Below the pieces are notes generated by a model. It searched no databases. It had not been told where the DNA came from and saw nothing but the letters and a program-made list of their open reading frames with translations. From Kondoa malvinella (lineage: Eukaryota > Basidiomycota > Agaricostilbomycetes > Agaricostilbales > Kondoaceae): a stretch of 64,000 bases of DNA. Below, in pieces: positions 25,401 to 36,362 of the stretch (positions are counted from its first letter, which is position 1; each line of letters starts with the position of its first letter). Where the stretch lies: contig BCIM01000008.1 in the NCBI GenBank assembly GCA_039545315.1, positions 620,001 through 684,000 of the forward strand, given 5' to 3'. Made by a program: the position numbers and the translations under genes.

Positions 25401-25639
25401 CAGAGTGGTCAGACGGAGCATTACGTTCTGAAGGCAACGAAGAAGACCAAGAGCTAGAATCAACACAGCTGCTCTGGTCGATCGATAAAGACAGTCTATC
25501 AGCAGGTGGCTCGACTTACGTCTGCCCTGTCTACCTCTACTCTGACCGAAAAGACTTGCTCTTCTCGACTCGATTGCCGACAAGTTCTCCGACTGACGCG
25601 CTTTTGCAAAAGGGTGCTTGCCTCGTTGCTGGACAATAG
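10453..25639 (+). CDS. DYN1: cytoplasmic dynein 1 heavy chain
   Basis: Twenty-six exons yield one continuous frame of 4638 aa, normal for this motor. Exons: 10453-10524, 10586-10751, 10804-12255, 12306-12568, 12621-12961, 13017-13116, 13163-13283, 13330-13571, 13624-13797, 13845-13962, 14014-14111, 14161-14797, 14848-15524, 15572-16937, 16985-17116, 17176-17743, 17793-17949, 17997-18295, 18343-20221, 20272-23386, 23437-23786, 23838-24531, 24587-24750, 24805-24994, 25045-25329, 25383-25639. The tail domain is followed by AAA1 GPAGTGKTE (about residue 1938), AAA2 GPSATGKT (about 2235), AAA3 GPPGSGKT (about 2606) and AAA4 GISGSGKTT (about 2948). A coiled-coil stalk (about 3200-3300 and 3430-3505) brackets the microtubule-binding domain, then come AAA5/6 and a C-terminal domain. 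It moves cargo and nuclei to microtubule minus ends. The last intron (25330-25382) has a GC donor. The first donor could instead lie at 10537. Confidence 0.97.
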
Positions 25640-25921
25640 GCTGGACTGCGGTGTACAATAGTACTGTAATGAAAACGAAAGTTGTAGCGTCTGTCGCGTC
25701 ATCATGCCTTTGCCAGTGTTGCTCCGGACCATGATGCAGCGCATCCTGTTTTCTTCACTTGTTCATAGCAAGCTTATCGGAGCTCAAGACAAGGGCCGCG
25801 CAGTAGATAGCAACTGTCCAGGAATAGCGCAAATGACTCTAGCGCTCGCCCCGAACTGTCGAGTCAAATTCGCAACAGAGTCTTTGTATGCCTGTCTCAA
25901 CTACTACTTGCTTGTCAAGAA

Positions 25922-27012
25922 ATGTATGCAAACAACTGCCGACCGCCAAAGCCTATCGCTCAAGCCGAATATCACATCAGCACACCGCTAGAATGCTATG
26001 ATCTGAACTTCCAGTATCCCGTCAAGGTATTGCAGCGCTCTTACGTTGATGCTACGGCTGCTCAAGACAGCGTCCGGCTGGAGCCTTTGATCGTCTGCTC
26101 TATCGTTGCGGTCTACAAACTATAGATTGACTCGCTCTGGCTAGCCTTCCATTCATGCAGAAGCTCTATTCGACGCTTTGAAAGACCCAATTCATGACGA
26201 AATATTCCGCTACCTCTATTATGGGCCTTTCAAGACTCTCGCATCTTTGCTGACATTTCTGGAGGCATTCCGAGCGGATAACACTCGCACTATGTTCATC
26301 ATCTATGATCTATCAAGCGGAGAGAAGAGGATTGCTGGTTTTATAGGGTATTTAGATGGAGTATCTGCAGATCTCAGGGTCGAGATAGGTGCGGTTGGGA
26401 TTCTCAAAGGTGTGCCTCTTCTGTCAAGGGGCGTATGACATTAAGAGAGTAACAGCCTATCAACGGACGCATGTCACTACTCATGCTGTCGCTCTCCTCT
26501 CACAATATGCCTTGAACAATCTGGAAGAGGGAGGTCTTGCGCTTCGTCGGGTGGTAAGCTTGCAGCCTCTTCGATAGCAACTGTCGCTTATGTATGCGTG
26601 ATTCCTTCAGTGGTGGAAATGTAACGCTTCCAATCAAGCTTCCAGTGCGTTTGCTGCTTTGTCCGAGGATCATACCCACGCTCTTTCTAGTGAATTGCGC
26701 TTTGAGACTCGGCTTCCTGTTGGAAGGCATTGCACGTTTCGGGCGGTCTGTTACCAGGCCGAAAGAAGGTATCGAACTACCGGAGACAGAAGGAGATTGT
26801 AAGCTTGTCTGCCTATTTGACACTTTGTCCTGATCTTTGAAGCAGATGGCCAATCGAATCTATGCCGAACCAGACACGACGCGGTCTTGGCTCTGTGCGT
26901 GGACGAATACATTGGTATTGCTGTTGAGCGACCTGATTTCAATGGTGGTGAACATCTCGCCAAGTTGCTCGATAGGCCTGTCGTAGCTATCAGTCAGGAC
27001 ATGGGCCGCTAG
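25922..27012 (+). CDS. GNAT-family N-acetyltransferase, RimJ/RimL-like
   Basis: Six exons (25922-26092, 26145-26409, 26456-26553, 26611-26644, 26691-26798, 26846-27012) give 280 aa. Landmarks of the RimJ/L-type acetyltransferase fold are VRLEPLIPSIHAEALF at the N-terminus, the acetyl-CoA region YQRTHVTTHAV, then RRVWWKCNASNQAS, LGFLLEGIARF and a C-terminal RHDAVLALCVDEY block. In fungi these proteins are mostly uncharacterised; acceptors may be protein N-termini or small amines, so the substrate is unknown. Exon 4 is only 34 nt. The gene is co-directional with dynein (282 bp upstream) and chorismate synthase (126 bp downstream), but eukaryotic spacing gives no functional link. The start is the first ATG of the frame. 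Confidence 0.85.
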
Positions 27013-27138
27013 ATGATGATTGCTCTTAGAGCTGTACCAATGCATGTTGCTGTTACTCCGCGTCATTTTCACCAAGACGAAATTTTGGAGTCATCGAGAT
27101 ACAGCGATAAACCTTCGTGCTATTACCCTGAATCCACT

Positions 27139-28835
27139 ATGAGCACCTTTGGGACACTGTTCAAAGTCTCCACTTATGGAGAGAGTCACTGCAAATCGGT
27201 CGGCTGCAGTTAGTTTCTTATTCATTCTCTTCCCACTCGCTCATTCGCGACTGCCTAGTCATTGATGGCTGTCCTCCTGTTCGTTAACTTGTCAGCTAGA
27301 TCTCAGCCCGTACTTATGTATGATGATAGGGCCTGCAAATCTCTGAAGAACAGATTCAAAAGCAGCTGTCAAGGCGAAGACCTGGTCAAAGCAAGCTCAC
27401 GACGCCTGTAGGTTATACCCAATATCACCTAATGACAGTACTGATACTACCTGTTTTGTTAGAGAGACGAAGCAGATCAAGTGTCCATACAATCAGGCTG
27501 CGAATTTGGCGTCACTTTAGGCACACCTATAGGTCTACGGGTGCAGAACAAGGACCAACGTCCGCACGATTACACCGAGACCGACCTCTACCCTCGACCT
27601 TCGCATGCGGATTGGACTTATCTGCTCAAATACGGTTTGAAGGCTTCTAGTGGAGGTGGTCGAAGTTCTGCTCGAGAAACTATTGGTGCGCTCTATGACT
27701 ATCACACAGGACATACGCTGATCTGTATGTATTAGGTCGAGTCGCGGCTGGTGCTGTTGCAGAACATTACCTCTCCATCACTCACAATGTCGAAATTGTC
27801 GCTTTCGTTTCTGGCGTAGGCAAAGTACATCTGCCTACTACACCATCAGCGGCCAAAAATCTCTCGAACGGTCATCCCAGCGGGCCAGACAGCGATGCGG
27901 AAGAAGACATCTCTAGAGAATACATGAACCTCCTAAATACCGTTACTCGGGATCAAGTCGATGCGAATACTGTTCGCTGTCCTCACGAGGAGACTGCAAA
28001 GAAGATGGAGGAGGTATGTCTGTGTGTATCAATAGTCAAACAATCATCTTACTCTAAGATCAGCGCATTATCAAAGCAAAAGAAGCTTCAGACTCGATAG
28101 GCGGTACGGTAACCTGCGTGATCAGAAATGTACCAACAGGGCTAGGCGAACCATGCTTCGACAAGCTAGAAGCTAAATTGGCGCATGCTATGCTTTCTAT
28201 TCCCGCTACAAAAGGTTTCGAGATCGGGTCAGGTTTCGGCGGGACAGAAATGGCTGGGAGCGTACACAATGATCAGTTTGTGAGGAAAGAGGGCGGTGGT
28301 CTTGCTACGGCATCAAACAAGAGCGGAGGTGTCCAAGGCGGTGTCACCAATGGCGAACACATCTATTTCCGGTCAGTCTTGAGTTCTCGCACATTATCAC
28401 CGCTGAGATAGGTGAGCAGAGTTGGATTCAAGCCTCCTGCCACTATCTCGCAAGAGCAGTCGACAGCCCAATACGACGGAACACCTGGTGTACTCTCGAC
28501 CAGAGGCAGAGTGAGTTTGCATGTGCTAATTCACATGACTGTAGCTAAAATATTTAACAGCATGACCCTTGTGTCGTTCCTCGAGCAGTCGCTATCGTGG
28601 AAGCGATGGCAGCATTGGTCATCATGGAGTAAGTCTGCCGACGTGTGCTTTAATAGTGCTAAAGCTATTGTACAGTGCTTTCCTTATACAAGCATCGCGA
28701 GCAGCTTCAGCCGCCTTGCTCCCGCCTGTCAAGACACTTCCACCTTCCATGAAGCTCGACCAACTACAGCAACTTGAAAAGGTGGCCATCAGCGAGAAAG
28801 AGATTCAGCTACCGAGCGAGAAAGATGCGAAGTGA
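27139..28835 (+). CDS. ARO2: chorismate synthase
   Basis: Nine exons (27139-27208, 27259-27278, 27330-27407, 27463-27685, 27736-28013, 28064-28371, 28420-28510, 28561-28628, 28676-28835) give 431 aa. The enzyme converts 5-enolpyruvylshikimate-3-phosphate to chorismate, the last step of the common aromatic amino-acid pathway, using reduced FMN. Signatures seen are [20 protein letters not shown] at the N-terminus (including GESH), [43 protein letters not shown] and [10 protein letters not shown]. Exon 2 is only 20 nt and carries the IDGCPP core. Fungal enzymes are bifunctional with their own flavin reductase activity; whether this one is cannot be told by eye. The ATG matches the family N-terminus. 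Confidence 0.96.
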
Positions 28836-28902
28836 TGATGGTCTGATGACAAGTATTTATGCAATCTTGATGCCCTACTAGACACTTGCTGGTCGATCTC
28901 CC

Positions 28903-31900
28903 TTACTCTGGTCCGACCCATTCGAGACCTTGCGAAGCGGCTACGAATGCCCACTGCAGGCAGGCAAAGGCTCAGCACTGAACGGAATAGTCCTAAATCG
29001 AAGGTGAGGCTTGCCTTGTCGCTCGCTTCAGCGATGCGCTTCTCGGTAGACTTGCCTGCGCCGTGCCCTGAAGCCAGGTCCATTCGTAGCAAAAGAGGAT
29101 TTGGGTTGTCCTTGCAGACCGTTTGCAATTCTGCAGCCAGCTTTAAAGAGTGCAGAGCTGTTTGCACAGTCAAATATGCCTCGAGCGGTAGAAAAGACAC
29201 ATACGGACGACTCTGTCATCGTGATCGCCTGTCAATAGCATAGTGCTTGGATAAACCTGTTCTTTCGTCAGAGAGACCAAGCGCCTGATCATTGAGTTGA
29301 CTGACCTGTGTGTTCTTCACGTTGTGCAATGGCGAGTACCTTGTGAATAGCGAGGATCAGTCAGGCGTAGAATCAAGCACAATTACTCACTTGATCAGAT
29401 AGTCAAAGGCCTCCGCATCGTCAGGATTACCATAGTCTGCTGTCCATGCGCGACCGATGGTGAAGAGATGGAACCTGCGGGAAGAGTCAATGGGAGCCGA
29501 CTTGGGAGCAAGCACTCCACTGACCTTAGCATATCCATCACGCCTACATCAGCCACGGCGCAAGAGAACAGTTCCGGTGCCTGGTTGATGCAGGCGGCCA
29601 CAAGAAGACCGCCTGATTGTCCAGCCATGAGCCATGGGAGTCCCAGGTTGTTCGAAGACTGACCGTTGCTGCCTCCTGAGATGCAAATCTTGCCGGCGAT
29701 TTGTTCGGAAAGAAGATACTTCGCAGCAGCTTGGAAGTCATCAAAGACATTCTGCTTTCTGTCCAGCGTTCCCGCCTCGTGCCAGTCTTCTCCGTATTCG
29801 CCTGTCAAGATATTATTACCGATTTCCAAGCAGATCTTGAGGTCGCTTACCTCCTCCGCGGATGTTTGGTACCGCTAGAACGGCTCCAAAGTTCTTGATG
29901 AAGGTCATCCCTACAGCAGCGCATTAGCATGGCTCTTTCGATGACACTAGCAAGCTTACACGAAGGACTGAACGCCGGATCCAAACTGATGCTGAAGCCA
30001 CCTGAATGAGATATCAGCACAGCCGAGGGTCTGCAATAGACCCGAGCTCACCGTAGCCATACAGGACTGAGAGCCACTGTTAGCTATCGCCCGCTAGCTA
30101 CGCAATAAAGGACGAACTAGCAGGAGGTGTTCCATCGCGCTTGAGTCTGATTATACAAGCATCAGTCAAAGTATGCTGACCAGATGCTGGGACAAACCCT
30201 TTGGGGTATACCAAGAACATGGGAATCTACCAAGCATCAATTGGGCCATATGTCAAGGTTCGATCGGGTGAACTAACCTTTGTGCCATCCTTTGAGTCAT
30301 AAAACACCTGCTCTGTCACGAAATCATCCGAATTGATACCCTTCACCTTACTTTCCCTATACAAACTCAACCTCTCGCCTTGAGCCTTGTTGAACTGGTA
30401 GCGATACGTTTGACCGGGTGAGACAAAGTTACTGAAAGTGAAGAAGAGCTGATCATCTTCTCTTCTTCCGCTCAAACCACCAACTGTACCAATAAGGTCT
30501 GCGCCAATACGTTCTACCCTATCACCGGATTTGAGGTCGTGTAGGTAGATTTCGTCTTTGACGTCGCGCGAATAGATGAGGATGAGTTTGTCTTGGTTGT
30601 GGAAGGAAGCGGAAGCCAGGACAGCGTTTGGGTCCTCGGCAATGTGGTCTTTGAAGCCTTGATCTGGGTTGGCAAGATCAAAAGTGACTACTTTTTCTTT
30701 TGGTGCATTCTTGTTGGTTTGTAGGTAGAGCAGAGAAGAGCCTTCGGAAGCATTGTCTATGACGTAGTAGGAAGCTGCCCATTCTGTGACGAGCTCTTGA
30801 TACTTCATGTCTGGTCCGATGGTTTGATTGCGCAAGTCAGCGACCTTGAGGAGGTTCTTTTTGCCGGTATCGCGAGAAGTAGTGACGCAGAGGTAGGAGC
30901 CGCTATAATGGGTTTGAGCATCTATCTCAAGGAGGAGAGCATGGTACTGACTCTCTGGTAATGCTCATTCCATACATGTTTGGCGACTTGTCGTTCTCCT
31001 TGTCTTCGCTAAAGCACGCACAAAGCATGAGTATGCACTTTAATGAAACCTACAGACGTACATGACCATTACATCCTCCTCTTGAGATGTACCCAAACGA
31101 TGAAAGTACATCTTCTGATTCACATTCGATTCAGTCTGCTGAAGCCTTCAGTGTCCGCCTCAAGACTGAAAACCAAGGAATTCACCTCTGTTCCAGCCTT
31201 TGAATCATCCACATTGGTAACGAAGCGACCATAAAAGAAACCACTATCATCCGGCATCCAAGTGATACCACTAAACTTGACGTTCTTGACAACTTCGGGC
31301 AAACGACCTTTATCTTCCCCTTTTGCTTGGGTGGGATCATGAGGCGACGAAGTCTCTCGGACGTAGATAGTGTACCAATCCGAACCTCTTTGCGAAACTC
31401 CGTAAGCATAGTATTTGCCTGATTTTGAAAATGCAGTTGAAGAAAGTGCAGCGGTGCCATCTGTCGATAATAAGTTTGGGTCGAACCAGAGTTCAGCTTT
31501 CTCGGTGGAGGCAGAGTCTAGTTCCGATGCATTGACTCGATAGATGGGTGATTGAGCTTGTAGACCCGTGTTCCAGGAAAAGTAAGCTCGTCCATCGCCT
31601 TTGATCGCTGGAGCAGAGAATCGAGGATAGTCAAAGTTGGCCGTGAGTTCGCGTTTGAACTTTTGTCTGACGTCGTCGTGCTGTGCTAGGTAGGCTTCGG
31701 TGAATTCTGCTTGTCGGTTGACATAGGATTTGGTGATTTCTGCTTCGGGCTGTGCTGATCGATCAGTCAGATTCCAGAAGCTGGAAATAGAGACAACGAA
31801 CGTCTTCCAGAGCCGCATAAGGGTCAGGTACAGTCACTTCGCCATGTAGTTTCGATTTGTAAGTTCTCTTGATGGACTCTTCACGCTCGATGCGAGGGTA

Positions 31901-31999
31901 GGGCGTTTCTCTAGGATTCCATGATGATGACATTCGAGTAGCTTGTAGGAATTGGGCAGAGTAGATGTATCGAGGAGCTCGCAGGGCCAAACGCAGCAT
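28903..31999 (-). CDS. prolyl oligopeptidase (S9A serine peptidase)
   Basis: Seventeen exons give 760 aa: 31802-31999, 31186-31749, 31062-31135, 30952-31008, 30278-30902, 30198-30226, 30118-30146, 30052-30066, 29960-30001, 29851-29910, 29664-29801, 29525-29612, 29391-29474, 29306-29339, 29205-29256, 29015-29157, 28903-28953. The N-terminal part carries DPYAALED and the beta-propeller region. The alpha/beta-hydrolase core has ILYGYGGF, NIRGGGEYGEDW, the nucleophile motif GGSNGGLLV (Ser codon at 29668-29670), GDHDDRVVP (Asp) and GHGAGKST (His). It cleaves short proline-containing peptides. The last intron uses a GC donor. A leader of about 22 residues rich in Arg and hydrophobics precedes a second ATG at 31933, so a mitochondrial and a cytosolic form from alternative starts are conceivable. 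Confidence 0.95.
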
Positions 32000-32527
32000 G
32001 CAGCACAAGAGACGAAGGGGATCGGATCTACAGCACTTGGCTGTTATGTGAGATAGACAGCGAGGCTACACAGGCAGCGAGACAGCAAAGACAACACAGC
32101 GGGACAGCGGACGATAGAGGGCAAGAAGTGAGCAGCATGACGAAACAGCGTGTCGCCCACTTTCTGCCACGAGCGACGAAGGTACTGTACTCGCGTCGTT
32201 GCTCTACTCGTACCTATAGGCTGACTGGTCTCATAATAGCTGGTATCCTTTGCTTGGCCTGCTGACTGCGACACCTCAAACACTTGGACGCGTTCTGCCA
32301 GTGCCAGCCTTCGCCTTTCTCTCCTCTTTCTCTAGCTGGATTCTATACCTGGTAGACATTCTGTACAGTCTATGTCCGCTAGCAAAGTCCCTGTCCCATC
32401 CAGATATCGCGTATTTCCTCTCTCTTGCATGGCACTTTTTGGACGTGTTGTTGATTTCATGCATGTCTTGCAGAACGAACATCTCCCCTCAGACAATCAA
32501 GCAGAAGCATATTATCAACCAGAAGTC
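32000..32527. promoter_or_regulatory. divergent promoter region, prolyl oligopeptidase (-) / CBS-PB1 gene (+)
   Basis: These 528 bp separate two outward-facing start codons. An in-frame extension of the CBS-PB1 frame upstream to 32372 contains two further ATGs (32372 and 32429), but its residues look unlike the downstream protein, so it is read as 5' leader. No specific site was identified. Confidence 0.45.
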
Positions 32528-34837
32528 ATGAGCAACAGAGGTAGCCCTGCCCCAAGAAGGCCTGTCGAAACTTTGGTCTCTTCCAATTCTGTCAGCTCGG
32601 ACCTTTCAGATACGCGCAAAAGGCAAAGCAAGCGTGATGAAGTAATGCTCGATTCCTTGTGCATTTGAATCAACCTCACTCTCGTATTTATTAGGCTATT
32701 CGCAAGAAGATAGAAAACGAGCTCAACCGGAAACGACCTGGTTCAGCTGCTCGTAGAGGACCGCAGCAACAATCAAGCAAACGCGGCGGCGGCGGCAAGT
32801 CTGAGAAACGCGCAGCAGGCACCGTGTCTGCTTTACGACCGCTACCTGCTTTGACTGTCCCTTCGTCCATCACCGTCGCGGATGCTTCTCAGCTTTGCGC
32901 AGCCAAGCGAACGGATTGTGTGTTGGTAGTAGATGAGGATGAGCATCTGTGCGGTATCTTTACTGCGAAAGATTTGGCTTTCAGGGTATGCTTTCACTCT
33001 CGTTTGGCTCTTGGCCATTCAGTTGATGTGTCGGCATACAGGTCATTGGCGAAGGTCTAGACCCTCGAACTACCCTGGTCTCTTCTATCATGACGCCCAA
33101 TCCTATGGTCACACGCGATACTACAAGCGCTACCGATGCTCTGCAGACCATGGTATCAAGAGGTTTCCGGCATCTAGTAAGCGAAACTAGCATCCTCCCG
33201 TACATGTCTAACAATTCTTCTACAGCCGGTCTGCAACGAAGAAGGCGATGTAGTCGGTCTGCTCGACATTACAAAAGTCTTTCACTCTTCTTTGGAAAAG
33301 CTCGAAAGAGCCTACGGATCCTCTCAACAACTATACAGCGCTCTCGAAGGTGTTCAATCAGAATGGTCAGGCGCCAACGCTGCACTTGTAGCTTACGTTC
33401 AGCAAATCAGAGAATCCATGGCTGCTCCAGATCTCAATACCCTCATCGACGCCCGGACCAGCGCAGTAACAGTTGGCATTAAAACTTCAGTCCGAGAAGC
33501 AGCGAAATTGATGAGAGAACATCATACTACCGCAGTCATCGTCATGGAAACGCCTTCTTCTGGTGAAGCGCCCAAAATTGCTGGTATTTTCACTAGCAAA
33601 GATGTGGTTTTGCGCGTCATTGCTGCTGGATTGGATTCAAAGAGTTGCAGCGTCGTCAGAGTCATGACGCCTCATCCTGATACTGCTTTCCCTTCGACAA
33701 CTATACAAGAAGCTTTACGAAAGATGCATGGTAAATCACCTTCCTTTTTGGTTATACATCCTTGCTGATTAGTGTGATTTAGACGGACACTACCTCAATT
33801 TGCCCGTTGTAGATCATGACGGCTCTTTGGTCGCTTGTGTCGATGTCCTCAAGTTAACATATGCTACACTTGAACAGGTCAGTGATCATAGACGTCTTAT
33901 CAGCATGTAGCTGATTCGGGATTTTCCGTGCTCCTGACAGATTAGCTCCATCAGTGCAGGCACAGAAGCTGGCGGAGCAGCAGATACAGATGGCGGACCG
34001 ATGTGGACAAAGTTCTTCAACTCGTTTGGAGGTGCCGGACCAGAACCACTCAACGACGGTGGGGATGGCGACACTGAATCGATCGTCTCTGCTTCCGATC
34101 TACCTTCTACCCCTCTTCGTGAAAGACCAGCTCACCATAGACTCGATTCCGAAACGCTAGGATCTGAACTCGCACCTGGAGATTCAGCTTCGGTCGGTCA
34201 TGAAGAAAGCATTGCGCCTTCTGCTATGCCCAGCGCTATTGTCGACGATGGGACCTACCTTTTCAAGTTCTCTGCTCCAGGTGGTACAACGCATCGGTTC
34301 CAAGCTCGCTATTCAGGTCAAGAAGTCTATGAACTCATCAAAGAAGTCGTCACTGGCAAACTCTCCTCTGACGCTTTCTTTGCACCTGCTAAAGCGCCTG
34401 TTCCTGGAGCTGCAATTCCAGAAGCCAAGCGAGACCCGACGGATTTCACATTGAGTTATATGGACGATGATGGAGATTTGGTCAGGATCAGTCATGATAC
34501 TGATGTAGAGGATGCGGTCAAGACGGCGAGGAAAGCGGGTAAAGATCGAGTGGTCTTGATATTGAAGGGAGGCAGAGGATGGGAAGAAGAGATGAATCAG
34601 AAAGCAGCGGTCGAAGCGAAAGCCTCTGCGCTTGCCTCTATTGTCGAAGACGAAGCGGAGGAAGTAACGGAGAAGGCAAAAGCTGGAGCAAAGAAGGCAG
34701 CAAAGAAGGTTTCGACGGATGATGGTCTCGCCTTCGGTTTCTTGCCTCAAGAATATCTCATTCCGGCCGCTGTTGGACTGGGTGTGGCTATCGTGGGCAT
34801 CTTTGCTGTATCGCGTATGGGCGGAAGCAAGGCTTAG
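32528..34837 (+). CDS. CBS-domain and PB1-domain protein with a C-terminal membrane segment (Mug70-like)
   Basis: Six exons (32528-32641, 32695-32985, 33042-33176, 33226-33730, 33783-33877, 33941-34837) give 678 aa. A basic disordered head is followed by four CBS motifs in two pairs: TDCVLVVDEDEHLCGIFTAK with PVCNEEGDVVGLLD, then TTAVIVME with GIFTSKDVVLRV and LNLPVVDHDGSL. A PB1 domain (FKFSAPGGTTHRF ... YMDDDGDLVRI) follows. A single hydrophobic span near residue 650 (YLIPAAVGLGVAIVGIFAV) followed by a short basic end suggests tail anchoring. CBS pairs bind adenosyl ligands and PB1 mediates heterotypic protein contacts. The S. pombe relative Mug70 has the CBS/PB1 layout, with poorly known function. 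The orientation and exact role here are inference. Confidence 0.85.
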
Positions 34838-35182
34838 GGAGTCTCGCGTTATCTGAGGTTTAATCATATCAGTTTGTTTGCATGGCTATCTATTGACACG
34901 ACTCGGAAACAAGGACAAGCTAGTGATCATATATATGTATTTTCGAAATGCGACTGAATTAAATGTACATGCACAACAAGTCGACAAGGTTTTGCAAGCT
35001 ATTAAGAGGACCCTTCCAAGGTTGTTAGTGTGTATACGTCTTGCTCCTGCTTGACCGATTTGTAGAAATTAGCGCCTCCCCTCTCTTCTATTTTGATTCG
35101 CGAAAGATTGACGGGAATGATCTAGTACTTTTCGTAGTTCTCGTCATAGTCTTCCGAAGAGCTCTACAGGATAAGGTATTAG
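34838..35182. other. convergent 3' intergenic region
   Basis: This gap of 345 bp lies between the stop codons of the CBS-PB1 gene and the SUR7-like gene, which run towards each other. It is AT-richer than its neighbours and would contain both 3' UTRs. No RNA gene or convincing ORF was seen. An alternative last exon of the SUR7-like gene could end at about 35150. Confidence 0.5.
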
Positions 35183-36362
35183 TTAATGAAAATCTAATGG
35201 AGGAGATGGACTTGCTCTTCGGCCGCAGCAGCATGCAAAGAAGAATGGCATGATTGACAGAAGAGCAGCTCCGGCGGCAGCCCTACCACACGAATTAGCG
35301 CAAAATAAAACACATCGAAGAAGCAGAGGCATACCAAGTGATCCAAAGACCGTTGCCGTAAGTGACGGTGATACCAAGATCAGTTCCGCCAAGAGTAGCA
35401 CCGTTGACACCGCTGCGGACACGAGAGATGACGACGGTCCAGATGATTGCTGCAGCTGCCAAAGCGATGAAAGCGACGATACCGAAAAGGGCGGAGAAGA
35501 GGAAAGCGAAGCGGTGTGCCAACAGGCCGAGGATGAGCGAGATGGCAATGGCGATAGTACCAATGAAGTAGAGGTAGAAGGCTGCTTGACTATAATGGAA
35601 TGAGCATAGTTAACAAGATTATGATAGGCCACAACATACGTAATGGGTCTTAGGTAACCTTCCGAGCTGAAAGTAGAGCCAGGTAGAGCGTTGCTGACGG
35701 TGGTTGAAAGACCGGTTGGGACATCGGAGAGAATGTCTGATGCGGGAGTGAAAGCATGGCCAAAGCTAGCGTTGTCGCAGTAGACGCTTCCGCCAGTTCC
35801 AGATGGAGTGTCACCAGCGCAGTAGCCTAACAAGAAACAAATTAGATCTTGGCAGGTAAACTCATGTGAGGTCACTCACTCCACAGACCGTAAGAGTAGT
35901 ATTGCCTCAAACCCTGGTTGTCACCTGACCTCTCTCCTGTGCCGTACAAATCTGTCACAGTTGTTCCCGCCGACGTCAAGGCACCGCCTAGACCGGTAGT
36001 GTCTCTATTGCATCACAATTAAGGATGGCGAGTTCGATAAAAGTCGTCAAAGACTTACACTTGAGCCATACGGATATGGCGCGGTACGGTCTGGCTATCG
36101 CTGATTTGCGAGATCTAGAGAGAAAAGTTTCAACATTTCCATTCTAGGCAATGTTTGTTATGATCGTCTCACCTCTGCGAAAATCATGAGGATGATAGCA
36201 GCCAATGCACTGCATGAGGGCATAAATCGGGTGTCCTAGTCTGTATTGCAAGGCCACATACAGGAAAAGGCCGATAGCGGCACAGCTGCGAAAGCGATAG
36301 TTTAGTTTCATGGTGAATTGGTCCAAGTATGAGAGAGCAACTTACAAGTTAAGGCGGGCCAT
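35183..36362 (-). CDS. SUR7/PalI family four-helix plasma-membrane protein
   Basis: Eight exons (36346-36362, 36262-36285, 36173-36209, 36059-36114, 35880-36004, 35640-35826, 35335-35589, 35183-35282) give about 266 aa. The first hydrophobic span is followed by an extracellular loop with QISDSQTVPRH, YYSYGLWSYC and paired Cys, then further spans (FYLYFIGTIAIAISLILGLL, LFGIVAFIALAAAAI). This is the SUR7/PalI (claudin-like) pattern of proteins in eisosomes or pH-sensing complexes at the plasma membrane. The first two exons are only 17 and 24 nt. The C-terminal end is uncertain: the frame stops at 35183, but a weak donor/acceptor pair could replace the last dozen residues. The precise subfamily (Sur7, Fmp45, PalI) is not decided. 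Confidence 0.8.

Noticed and set aside
26030..26073. A further intron (GTATTG...GACAG) in exon 1 of the RimJ-like GNAT gene
   Set aside because: At 44 nt its removal would break the frame into VRLEPLI, which is clearly coding.
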